A stretch of DNA of 64,000 bases from Marinomonas rhizomae (lineage in GTDB: Bacteria; Pseudomonadota; Gammaproteobacteria; Pseudomonadales; Marinomonadaceae), in assembly GCF_024397855.1 (NCBI RefSeq), contig NZ_CP073343.1:3596001-3660000 (forward strand), given 5' to 3'. Positions 54,441-62,911 of this stretch are shown one piece after another. Numbering within the stretch: position 1 is the first letter of the stretch; each line of letters begins with the position of its first letter. The translations under genes and the position numbers were made by a program. A model generated the notes under the pieces. It made no database searches, was not told the origin of the DNA, and worked only from the letters and a program-made list of their open reading frames with translations.

Positions 54441-55436
54441 CTAGAAAATAGAAGAGAATTCATCAACGTTTGAAGCATCGTAAATAAAGGGCTTCGCCAT
54501 TGCGCCGTCGCCATTTTTGTCTAGCTCAAGCGTGCCCATACGACCCATTGGAATTTCGGTTTTCGTACCTTTGCCTTTCACAAGGTTGTACGCCAGCATG
54601 GTTGCTGAATAACCAAGATCGATTGGGTTCCAGATAGCAAAGCTATGAATGGCACCGCTGTGCACATGACCTGCCAATTCAGAAGGAAGACCTAAACCAG
54701 TCACATACACTTTGCCTGTTAATCCCAAATCGCTAACAGCTTGCGCTGCGGCCAAAATACCGACAGTCGTTGGTGCCACGATAACATCTAGATCAGGGTG
54801 GTTTTTGATCAAGGCGGTGGCTTCACGGAAACTCTTATCCGCTAAGTCATCACCGTAAACGGTATCGACAAGTTTTAGGTTAGGAAATTTGCTAAGGGAT
54901 TTTTTCATCTCACCAATCCAAATATTTTGGTTGGTCGAGGTTGGCGTTGCGCTCAGGATGGCAAAAGTACCAGATTTTTTGCCTTTGGCTTTAATAGCAT
55001 CAGCAGCAAGCTGCACATTCATTTCGCCAATCAGACTATTACTAGAAGGGTTTAAATGAACTTGGCGACCTTCTTTGCCAACACCAGAGTCCCAAGAAAT
55101 GACTTTAATGCCACGCTGTTGGGCTTTTTTCAAGGAAGGAACCAAGGCATCCGCATCGTTTGCAGATACCGCAATCGCATCAACACGCTGCGCGATCAGC
55201 GAGTTGATGATTTCAATTTGGCCTTCAGCGGTAGTAGACGTTGGCCCAGTGTAGATAATCTCCACATCGCCTAACTCTTTTTTAGCTTCTTCTGCACCGC
55301 GGTACGCCGCTTCGAAAAAGCCAATACCTAATGCTTTCACTAACAACGCCACTCGAACCTGATCCGCTGCATACGTACCAGAAGCAAATAAAGTTGCAGA
55401 AGCCAACACACATGCCGTGATGAGTTTGTTTTTCAT
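54441..55436 (-). CDS. rhaS: Rhamnose ABC transporter periplasmic binding protein RhaS
   Basis: 331-residue type I sugar-binding protein. Signal peptide MKNKLITACVLASATLFASG ends at TYAAD; the ATG at 55436 is chosen, a longer frame to 55535 hides the signal. VRVALLVKALGIGFFEAAYRG and the hinge SANDADALVPSLKKA are LacI-type. Fourth gene in order after rhaR. It starts 62 bases after the rhaR stop. Confidence 0.9.
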   Translation of the reverse strand: MKNKLITACVLASATLFASGTYAADQVRVALLVKALGIGFFEAAYRGAEEAKKELGDVEIIYTGPTSTTAEGQIEIINSLIAQRVDAIAVSANDADALVPSLKKAQQRGIKVISWDSGVGKEGRQVHLNPSSNSLIGEMNVQLAADAIKAKGKKSGTFAILSATPTSTNQNIWIGEMKKSLSKFPNLKLVDTVYGDDLADKSFREATALIKNHPDLDVIVAPTTVGILAAAQAVSDLGLTGKVYVTGLGLPSELAGHVHSGAIHSFAIWNPIDLGYSATMLAYNLVKGKGTKTEIPMGRMGTLELDKNGDGAMAKPFIYDASNVDEFSSIF

Positions 55437-55498
55437 AATTATCTCCAAGAGCGCGCTCATCGTCACACAACAAGAAGTTGTCGTATCCGAGACGCGGT

Positions 55499-56281
55499 TT
55501 ATTGTTTTTGTTTTTCTACTATGATCAATCGACACCCTGCCGCTTTGATCACTTCTTTACTCTTGTTATCTATTCCATCGTCCGTGATGACGATATCTAT
55601 CTGTGAGAGAGGACAAATGATCATACTTGATCGGTTTTGAAACTTTGTACTATCAACCAAAAGCACCCGCTGATCTGCTCGATTTATCAATTTCATTACC
55701 GCTTGTACGATTTGTGGATCTGTCTCCATCACACCATGAGAATTAATGCCATATGCACCGATAAAAAGAACATCAGCGTAGGTGTGGTTGGAAATATCAT
55801 CTGGAAACGGACTCAAAATAATGTTCTGTTCCCGATGGATTTTTCCGCTCGGCACGGTCACGCTGCACTTACTCTTTTTAATCAATTGATCGGCAATGGA
55901 AAACGAATTGGTCAGCACTTGCAGCTTTAAGCCACGCATAAACTCAGACATAGCCGCTGTCGTTGTGCCGCCGCTGATCATTATTGACATATTGTCCGAT
56001 AATAAATCCACCGCCGCTTTCGCAATACAACGCTTTATGTCCATGTTAATCGTTTGACTAACCGAGTAAGGCCTTCCCAATAAACTCACATCAGATGGAG
56101 GATTAATGGCTTCCGCCCCACCTCGCACCCGACGCAGTTTCTTTTGCTTGTCTAAAAAGCTGATATCTCTTCGAACTGTTGCTTCTGAAGCGCCTAACAC
56201 GTCGGCTAGGTGCGCTACCGTCACAATCGGTCGAGCTTCAACTTCAGACAAGATCACTCTATGCCTTTCAATTTCGTGCAT
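55499..56281 (-). CDS. rhaR: DeoR-family regulator of the rhamnose locus (RhaR type)
   Basis: 260 residues. N-terminal DeoR helix-turn-helix (VAHLADVLGASEATVRRDIS) and the DeoRC effector domain with ISGGTTTAAMSEFMRG (sugar-phosphate site). As in rhizobia it is the first gene of the transport operon and divergent from rhaD. DeoR repressors usually respond to a phosphorylated intermediate, so rhamnulose-1-phosphate or a relative is the likely inducer. This is a different regulator from the AraC-type RhaR of E. coli. Confidence 0.87.
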   Translation of the reverse strand: MHEIERHRVILSEVEARPIVTVAHLADVLGASEATVRRDISFLDKQKKLRRVRGGAEAINPPSDVSLLGRPYSVSQTINMDIKRCIAKAAVDLLSDNMSIMISGGTTTAAMSEFMRGLKLQVLTNSFSIADQLIKKSKCSVTVPSGKIHREQNIILSPFPDDISNHTYADVLFIGAYGINSHGVMETDPQIVQAVMKLINRADQRVLLVDSTKFQNRSSMIICPLSQIDIVITDDGIDNKSKEVIKAAGCRLIIVEKQKQ

Positions 56282-56314
56282 CGATTAAATCCCTCGATAA
56301 TCAATATAATTAAT

Positions 56315-56388
56315 TTTCAATCATTATCAAGCACTATTGATCACAAAAACACATAAAAAGATAAAAAATGCTTGAAAATGATTATTTT
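56315..56388. promoter_or_regulatory. Inverted repeat operator candidate between rhaR and rhaD
   Basis: TTTCAATCATTATCAAGCA (56315-56333) and, inverted, TGCTTGAAAATGATTATTTT (56369-56388) share the core AATCATTNTCAAGCA. The centre-to-centre distance is about 54 bp, spanning both divergent promoters. Widely spaced inverted sites suit looping by a DeoR protein. A third partial ATCATT lies at about 56411. Confidence 0.5.
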
Positions 56389-56521
56389 TGTTTTAACATG
56401 AAATCTATCAATCATTCTAACCCGCTGATTGTTCATAACAAAAATAAAATTTAAGTCTTTGATAAATGGCCATAAAACAGAGCTTTAGGCTGTTAAATAA
56501 GACAAAACTTGAGGTTAAACG

Positions 56522-58612
56522 ATGTCTACTAATTTACTCCCCAATCTTTGGAACGATGCTGAAGCGGCTCTTCTAAGCGAACCAGAATTATTGCAATATC
56601 GATCAAACTTGCTTGGTTCTGACATGCGCGTGACCAACTACGGTGGCGGCAATACCTCAGCAAAAATCGAAATGAACGACACGCTTACCGGAGAAAAAAC
56701 CACTGTATTGTGGGTAAAAGGTTCTGGCGGCGACATTGGTTCTATGGGGTTAGATGGCTTTTCAACACTTTATATGGATAAGCTGAATCAGCTTTTACCG
56801 CTTTACCGCGGCTTAGAGTTTGAAGATGAAATGGTGGCTTACCTGCCACACTGTACTTACAACCTAAACTCCCGCGCAGCCAGTATCGATACACCGCTTC
56901 ATGCTTATTTACCTTACCTTCATGTTGACCATCTTCACCCAGACGCGGTGATTGCTATTGCGGCAAGCAAAAACAGCAAACAACTGACAGAAGACATTTT
57001 CAACGGTGAGATTGGCTGGCTTCCTTGGCGCCGTCCAGGTTTTCAGCTGGGCATGGATTTACACAAAATCGCCACTGAAAATCCACACCTAAAAGGTGTC
57101 GTACTAGAAAGCCACGGCCTGTTTACGTGGTCGAATGGCAACAAAGATTGTTACCTAAACTCGCTGAATATTATTAACAAAGCGCAAACGTGGCTAGAAC
57201 AAAAAAGTGCTGGCAAAGCCGCCTTTGGTGGCGAGCTATTCAAGACTCTGCCTGATGAAAAACGCCAACAAGTGGTTTCGAGCTTAATGCCACTCATTCG
57301 AGGCAAAACCAGCGAAAAACAACGTCAAATTGGTCACTTCAATGCATCCGAAGAAGTGTTGCAGTTCGTCAATTCGAAAGACTTAGACCGTCTTGCTAAA
57401 CTTGGCACCTCTTGTCCTGACCACTTCTTACGCACGAAAATTCGTCCATTTGTTGTGGCTTATGATCCGCAAAAAGACAACCTAGACGAAGTCATCGAAT
57501 CGCTAGATAAAAGCCTTGCTGATTACCGTGAAGATTACGCGGGCTATTATAACCGTTGTAAACGCGATAACAGCCCAGCTATGCGCGATCCAAACCCAGT
57601 CATTTATCTAATTCCAGGCGTTGGCATGTTGTCGTTCGCAAAAGACAAAGCCACGGCACGAATTGCTGGCGAGTTCTATGTTAATGCGATTAATGTAATG
57701 CGTGGCGCAGACAGCGTGAGCGAATACGTTGGCTTGCCAGAACAAGAAGCCTTCGACATTGAATACTGGTTATTGGAAGAAGCCAAACTGCAACGTATGC
57801 CAAAACCAAAATCCTTAGCAGGTCATATCGCTTTGGTAACGGGTGCGGCTGGCGGTATTGGTCTTGCGACGGCTAAACGTCTAGCCAAAGAAGGTGCCAA
57901 CATAGTATTGATGGACATAGACGAAGACGCTCTGACGACGGCACAAGCAGACATCATCGGCGAATTTGGTAAAGATTCCGCCTCGAGCATCAAGATGGAT
58001 GTGACCAACGAAGACGATGTTATCCGTGCAGTAAAACATTGCGCTGTCGCCTTTGGTGGTTTGGACATTGTTGTCTCCAATGCAGGCATCGCCTCTTCCG
58101 CACCATTAGAAGAAACGTCTCTTGCACTATGGAATAAAAACCAAAGCATCTTATCTACAGGTTATTTCTTGGTTGCTCGCGAAGCCTTTAGTCTGTTAAA
58201 ACAACAGGATATGGGCGGCAACATGGTATTTATTGCCAGTAAAAACGGTTTGGTTGCCAGTGCAAACGCCAGCGCCTATTGCGTAGCAAAAGCTTCTGAG
58301 ATTCAGCTTGCGCGCTGCGTTGCACTAGAAGGTGCACCACTTGGCATTCGTTCAAACGTGGTTAACCCAGATGCGGTGTTGCGTGGCTCAAAAATTTGGA
58401 CTGGTAAATGGAAAGAAGAAAGGGCCAGCGCTTACAAACTATCGACCGATGATTTAGAAGAGCATTATCGCCAACGCAGTATGCTGAAGCTGAATGTTTT
58501 CCCTGAAGACATCGCCGAGGCCATTTACTTCTTTGCGTCTGACGCGTCGTCTAAATCGACAGGTAATATTCTGAATGTTGATGCGGGGCATGCGCCATCT
58601 TTTACTCGCTAG
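56522..58612 (+). CDS. rhaD: Bifunctional rhamnulose-1-phosphate aldolase / lactaldehyde dehydrogenase (RhaD)
   Basis: 696 residues. Residues 1-420 form a class II aldolase (zinc region LPYLHVDHLHPDAVIAI and LESHGLFTWS), cleaving L-rhamnulose-1-phosphate to DHAP and L-lactaldehyde. Residues 430-696 form an SDR dehydrogenase (VTGAAGGIGLATAKRL, Y-x-x-x-K as YCVAK) that should oxidise lactaldehyde to lactate. Such fused enzymes occur in rhizobia and Bacillus. First gene of the rhaDI operon, divergent from rhaR. The lldD gene at 46.6 kb could use the L-lactate. Confidence 0.92.
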   Translation: MSTNLLPNLWNDAEAALLSEPELLQYRSNLLGSDMRVTNYGGGNTSAKIEMNDTLTGEKTTVLWVKGSGGDIGSMGLDGFSTLYMDKLNQLLPLYRGLEFEDEMVAYLPHCTYNLNSRAASIDTPLHAYLPYLHVDHLHPDAVIAIAASKNSKQLTEDIFNGEIGWLPWRRPGFQLGMDLHKIATENPHLKGVVLESHGLFTWSNGNKDCYLNSLNIINKAQTWLEQKSAGKAAFGGELFKTLPDEKRQQVVSSLMPLIRGKTSEKQRQIGHFNASEEVLQFVNSKDLDRLAKLGTSCPDHFLRTKIRPFVVAYDPQKDNLDEVIESLDKSLADYREDYAGYYNRCKRDNSPAMRDPNPVIYLIPGVGMLSFAKDKATARIAGEFYVNAINVMRGADSVSEYVGLPEQEAFDIEYWLLEEAKLQRMPKPKSLAGHIALVTGAAGGIGLATAKRLAKEGANIVLMDIDEDALTTAQADIIGEFGKDSASSIKMDVTNEDDVIRAVKHCAVAFGGLDIVVSNAGIASSAPLEETSLALWNKNQSILSTGYFLVAREAFSLLKQQDMGGNMVFIASKNGLVASANASAYCVAKASEIQLARCVALEGAPLGIRSNVVNPDAVLRGSKIWTGKWKEERASAYKLSTDDLEEHYRQRSMLKLNVFPEDIAEAIYFFASDASSKSTGNILNVDAGHAPSFTR

Positions 58613-58648
58613 TTCAGTGAAAAAAACCTTGTCTCCAAAGAGCAACGA

Positions 58649-58683
58649 GGACTTTGCGCATTTAGACACTTAGCGCAAAGTCC
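58649..58683 (+). other. Intercistronic hairpin between rhaD and rhaI
   Basis: Perfect 11-bp stem GGACTTTGCGC / GCGCAAAGTCC with a 13-base loop. It is followed by A-rich sequence, not U, so it is more likely an mRNA stabilising or processing element than a terminator. Confidence 0.6.
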
Positions 58684-58707
58684 CTAAAAAATAAAAAAGG
58701 ATTCACC

Positions 58708-60000
58708 ATGAAACAGCTCATTGATCAAAACTTGCTGCAAGAACACAACGCCAAACAGGAAGCCGCCGTCACTAGTGATTACAACGCGCTGGCGGAAAAA
58801 CTGGATCGCTCCGGCATCAAAATCGACACTATTTTAGAGCAAGCTAAGCAATTTACCGTCGCTGTTCCATCTTGGGGAGTAGGCACAGGTGGCACGCGTT
58901 TCGCTCGCTTCCCTGGTTTAGGCGAACCACGCAATATTTTCGAAAAGCTGGATGATTGTTCTGTTATTCAATTGCTATCACAAGCTACACCGGCGGTGTC
59001 TCTACATATTCCTTGGGATCGCCCAAAAGATCCAAACGAACTTCGCCAGTATGCCGAACAATACGGCCTGCATTTTGACGCGATGAATTCCAATACTTTC
59101 CAAGATCAAATTGGTCAGGAAGAGTCGTACAAATTCGGTAGTTTGACCCATACGGATAAAGCCGTGCGCGAACAAGCTATTGCTCACAATATCGATGTCG
59201 TCGAACTTGGCCAAAAGCTAGGTTCAAAAGCACTTACTGTGTGGGTGGGTGATGGCTCAAACTTCCCAGGCCAACAACACTTTAAAAACAGCTTCACGCA
59301 CTATTTAGAAAGCATTAAAGAGGTTTACAAAAGCCTACCAGACGACTGGAACATGCTGTTGGAACACAAAATCTTTGAGCCGGCGTTTTACTCTACCGTA
59401 ATTCAAGATTGGGGCAGTAACTACCTTGCAGCAAAAGAAACGGGCGAGCGCTGTATGTCATTGGTGGATTTGGGACACCACGCACCGAACGTCAATATTG
59501 AAATGATCGTTAGCCGTCTTGCGCAATTCGGCAAGCTTGGTGGATTCCACTTTAACGACAGTAAATACGGTGATGACGATTTAGACAGCGGCTCTATCAA
59601 TCCTTACCAGCTGTTCTTGATCTTCAACGAGCTAACAGACATTCGAGCGCAAGATCCTGCCTACAGCCCATTCTACATGTTGGATCAATCCCACAACGTA
59701 ACCGACCCTGTGGAAAGTTTGATGTACAGTGCGGCGGAAGTGCAGCGCGCTTTCGTGAAAAGCTTATTAGTAGATCGCAAAGCCTTAACTCAATACCAAG
59801 AAGCAAACGACCCAATGATGGCGCAGGCCAGCTTAAAGCAAGCCTATAACCTGGACGTTGAGCCAATCTTACAAATGGCCCGTTTACAAGCAGGTGGTGC
59901 CATCGATCCAGTGAGCTGTTACCGAGCGAGTGGCTACCGTGCTGCCGTTGCCAAATCTCGACCTGCAGACCCGAATAAAACAGGCTCAGGAATTGTATAA
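58708..60000 (+). CDS. rhaI: L-rhamnose isomerase (RhaI type)
   Basis: Converts L-rhamnose to L-rhamnulose. 430 residues as in the Pseudomonas stutzeri type enzyme. Family features: AVPSWGVGTGGTRFARFPG at the N-terminus, the metal region VDLGHHAPNVNIEMIVSRL and GGFHFNDSKYGDDDLDSGS. It is unrelated to E. coli RhaA in close sequence but does the same job. Ribosome site AAAGGA upstream. Second gene of rhaDI. Confidence 0.93.
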   Translation: MKQLIDQNLLQEHNAKQEAAVTSDYNALAEKLDRSGIKIDTILEQAKQFTVAVPSWGVGTGGTRFARFPGLGEPRNIFEKLDDCSVIQLLSQATPAVSLHIPWDRPKDPNELRQYAEQYGLHFDAMNSNTFQDQIGQEESYKFGSLTHTDKAVREQAIAHNIDVVELGQKLGSKALTVWVGDGSNFPGQQHFKNSFTHYLESIKEVYKSLPDDWNMLLEHKIFEPAFYSTVIQDWGSNYLAAKETGERCMSLVDLGHHAPNVNIEMIVSRLAQFGKLGGFHFNDSKYGDDDLDSGSINPYQLFLIFNELTDIRAQDPAYSPFYMLDQSHNVTDPVESLMYSAAEVQRAFVKSLLVDRKALTQYQEANDPMMAQASLKQAYNLDVEPILQMARLQAGGAIDPVSCYRASGYRAAVAKSRPADPNKTGSGIV

Positions 60001-60040
60001 CTAGCGGACAAAAGCGCACACGAAATAGAGTAGCTATCAG

Positions 60041-60074
60041 AAAATATAGTCTTTCGTAGAGGCTATATTTTTTT
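60041..60074 (+). terminator. Terminator after rhaI
   Basis: AAATATAG ... CTATATTT with an 11-14 base loop, followed by a T-run. It lies 41 bases after rhaI and should reduce read-through into the glycosidase gene, whose own promoter is probably in the following AT-rich 140 bases (60075-60216). Confidence 0.75.
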
Positions 60075-60216
60075 AACTATTTTAATTTTAGAAACGATGT
60101 TTCATTAAAAATATTTATTTAAAAATATAAATTTAGATATTCATTTCAAATAGAAATATTGTGATTTATATTAAACAAGACATGAAGCCAATCCAAAAAT
60201 AACAAAGGGATTAAAA

Positions 60217-61335
60217 ATGCATGAATTACTAAGAGAAAAGAAGCATGTTGTTTCACGCGATCAAGTCGTCGAAGCAATCGATCTTTTAACTCAAAATCTC
60301 ATTAATATTGAAGACACTACCGGTGACTTTCTGCTACGCCTTGAAGACGGTCGAGTGATCGACACCAAAGGTTGGGCAGGCTGGGAATGGACTCATGGCA
60401 TTGGCTTATATGGTTTATTCAAGTATTGGCAAATCACCAACAACCCAGACACGCTAAAAATTATTCACGATTGGTTTGAACAACGCCTGAGTGAAGGCAC
60501 GCCAACTAAAAACATCAACACGGTTGCACCTTTTTTAACACTGGCTTGTTTGCATGAACGTACGCCAAAAGAGTCTTGGCAGCCGTATTTGGAAGAATGG
60601 GCAGAATGGGTCATGTACGAAATGCCCCGCGTGCAAGAAGGCGGTCTTCAGCACATCGTTTATAACAGCGTAAACCACAACCAAATGTGGGACGACACCT
60701 TAATGATGAGCGTCCTGCCGCTCGCCAAAATAGGCAAATTACTTAATAAACCCGACTATGTAGAAGAAGCAAAATACCAATTTTTGACTCACATTCAATA
60801 CCTAATGGATTCAAAAAGCGGCCTGTGGTTTCACGGCTGGACGTTCGAAGGTAACCACAACTTTGCCGATGCTTTATGGGCTCGCGGTAATAGCTGGGTC
60901 ACCATTGTGATTCCTGAATTTATTGAATTATTGGATTTGGATGAAAACGATCCGATTCGCCGCTTCTTGTTATCTACTTTAGAACGCCAAGTCAAAGCCT
61001 TGAGCGAACTACAACACAGCGATGGCCTCTGGCACACCTTGTTAGACGATAGCAGCACTTACCTAGAAGCGTCCGCCTCCGCGGGATTCGCCTATGGCAT
61101 TTTAAAAGCCGTACGCAAACGCTATCTCTCTAGTGACTATTTACCTATTGCGGAAAAAGCCATCAAAGCGGTCTATGGCAACATTGACGCGCAAGGCGAA
61201 CTGCAAAACACCTCCTTTGGCACCGCCATGGGTGACGACTTGGAGTATTACAAAAACATTAAAATCACCTCTATGCCTTATGGGCAAGCCATGGCGATTT
61301 TATGTCTTAGCGAGAGTCTACGTCGCTATATCTAG
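60217..61335 (+). CDS. Unsaturated glucuronyl / rhamnogalacturonyl hydrolase (GH88/GH105)
   Basis: 372-residue (alpha/alpha)6-barrel hydrolase of the GH105/GH88 type. Motifs: GWAGWEWTHGIGLYGLFKYW, NHNQMWDDTLMMSVLPLAKI with the catalytic Asp pair, GLWFHGWTFEGNHNFADALWARGNSW (in part GLWFHGWTFEGNHNFA) and GDDLEYYKNIKITSMPYGQA. It removes the unsaturated uronate left by polysaccharide lyases, releasing rhamnose from an unsaturated uronyl-rhamnose disaccharide. No signal peptide, so it works in the cytoplasm on imported sugars. Next to a TRAP transporter. Confidence 0.87.
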   Translation: MHELLREKKHVVSRDQVVEAIDLLTQNLINIEDTTGDFLLRLEDGRVIDTKGWAGWEWTHGIGLYGLFKYWQITNNPDTLKIIHDWFEQRLSEGTPTKNINTVAPFLTLACLHERTPKESWQPYLEEWAEWVMYEMPRVQEGGLQHIVYNSVNHNQMWDDTLMMSVLPLAKIGKLLNKPDYVEEAKYQFLTHIQYLMDSKSGLWFHGWTFEGNHNFADALWARGNSWVTIVIPEFIELLDLDENDPIRRFLLSTLERQVKALSELQHSDGLWHTLLDDSSTYLEASASAGFAYGILKAVRKRYLSSDYLPIAEKAIKAVYGNIDAQGELQNTSFGTAMGDDLEYYKNIKITSMPYGQAMAILCLSESLRRYI

Positions 61336-61404
61336 CTATATTTTAAAAAAGCAAAACCCACTATCAATTTCTTAAAAAACAATAAACATAAGAAGGATAA
61401 GAAA

Positions 61405-62391
61405 ATGAAAACTAAATTATTTACCACAGCACTTACCCTAATAAGCTTAGGGCTAGCCTCGGCATCCGCTTATGCGGAGAACTTACGTTTTGGCTACGCG
61501 AGTAACGCGACACCAACCGTTGAAGCCATGAAAAAATTTGCCGAATTAGTGGATCAGAAAACAAAAGGCGATGTCACTGTTACCTTTTTTCCTGACAGCC
61601 AATTAGGTGGCGAACGTGAAATGGTCGAGTTACTACAAGCTGGTCTGCTAGACATGACCAAAGTCAGTGGCGGCTTAATGGAAAGCTTTGCTCCTGTTTA
61701 TGGTGTCTTTTCCATGCCGTACCTATTTGATAGCCAAGAGCATTTCTACAATGTGATGGATAATCCAAAAATCACCACACCGATTTATGAATCTTCAAAA
61801 GGCGAAGGGATTTTGGGGCTAACCTATTACGACAGTGGCGCTCGTAGTTTCTATACCTCAGAAAAAATCATCCGTAATGTGGACGACCTAAAAGGTCTCA
61901 AAATTCGCGTAATGCAAAGCCCAACGTCTATCAAGATGGTAAAAATGCTGGGTGGCTCACCTATCGCTATGGGACAAGCTGACGTCTACTCGTCAATTCA
62001 ACAAGGCGTACTAGATGGCGCGGAGAACAATGAGTTTGCCCTAACGATTGCTCGTCATGCCGAAGTCGCGAAACATTATTCTTATGACGTGCATTCTCGT
62101 GTGCCAGATATCGTGTTGATCTCTAAAGCAACCATGGATCGCTTAACACCAGACCAGCGTAAAGCGGTTAAAGAAGCGGCAAAAGAGTCTACTGAGTTTC
62201 AAAAGAAAGCCTGGACAAAAGCCGTTAACGACGCAAAAACCATGAGCGAAGAAAAATTTGGTGTGACCTTTTATTACCCAGATGTTAGTGAGTTTCAAGC
62301 GGCCGTTCAGCCAATGTATGAAGAGCTAAAATCCGATCCGGCAAAATATAAGGTTTATCAGGCAATCCGCCAGCAAGCGGAGTCAAAATAA
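61405..62391 (+). CDS. TRAP transporter substrate-binding protein (DctP family)
   Basis: 328 residues. Signal peptide MKTKLFTTALTLISLGLASA ends before ENLRFGYAS. The DctP body has PDSQLGGEREMVELLQAG and LKIRVMQSPTSIKMVKMLGG with the Arg that binds a substrate carboxylate; PLFGQADVYSSIQQ-like QADVYSSIQQGVLDGAENNE follows. The carboxylate requirement suits an unsaturated uronate disaccharide, consistent with the GH88/105 gene 69 bases upstream. The dctQ gene overlaps its stop by one base. Confidence 0.88.
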   Translation: MKTKLFTTALTLISLGLASASAYAENLRFGYASNATPTVEAMKKFAELVDQKTKGDVTVTFFPDSQLGGEREMVELLQAGLLDMTKVSGGLMESFAPVYGVFSMPYLFDSQEHFYNVMDNPKITTPIYESSKGEGILGLTYYDSGARSFYTSEKIIRNVDDLKGLKIRVMQSPTSIKMVKMLGGSPIAMGQADVYSSIQQGVLDGAENNEFALTIARHAEVAKHYSYDVHSRVPDIVLISKATMDRLTPDQRKAVKEAAKESTEFQKKAWTKAVNDAKTMSEEKFGVTFYYPDVSEFQAAVQPMYEELKSDPAKYKVYQAIRQQAESK

Positions 62392-62909
62392 TGCCCAAAA
62401 TAAGACGTTTCCTGGACATCTGTCTAGGGACAACGTGCTCTCTCTTACTCCTTAGTATGGTCGTGATACTTAGCTGGCAGGTAATCAGCCGTTATGTTTT
62501 CAACGACCCTTCGACTTACACCGAAGAGTTACTAAGGTTAGGATTGGTCTGGTTGTCTCTATTAGGAGCTGCTTATTCTGCTGGCCGCGGTTCTCATATG
62601 GCCATTGATCTACTGCGCGATATTTCGCGCGGTAGATTTCAAAAACTCCTTAAGATGTTAGTCCCTATCAGCTTTATTATTTTCAGCATTTACGTACTGA
62701 TTCTGGGCGGTTTACACAGCATGCAAATCGCTTCGAAACAACTCACCGCTGTACTGCAAATGCCGATGTCGAGTTTTTACGCGGCTTTACCCGTCTGCGG
62801 AGTATTGCTGATTTTGTACGCTATTTTGAATTTGATTGATGTATTAAAAGAGCCAATGAACAGCAAGACTGGCTCTGATATCGATCAACCACTAAGCATG
62901 GGAGAATAA
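62391..62909 (+). CDS. TRAP transporter small membrane subunit (DctQ family)
   Basis: 172 residues with four predicted membrane helices (about 15-35, 50-65, 85-108, 125-150) and the DctQ pattern WQVISRYVFNDPSTYTEELL and YSAGRGSHMAIDLL. Its start overlaps the dctP stop (TAATG). It pairs with the large permease that starts 2 bases after its end. Confidence 0.9.
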   Translation: MPKIRRFLDICLGTTCSLLLLSMVVILSWQVISRYVFNDPSTYTEELLRLGLVWLSLLGAAYSAGRGSHMAIDLLRDISRGRFQKLLKMLVPISFIIFSIYVLILGGLHSMQIASKQLTAVLQMPMSSFYAALPVCGVLLILYAILNLIDVLKEPMNSKTGSDIDQPLSMGE

Positions 62910-62911
62910 AC

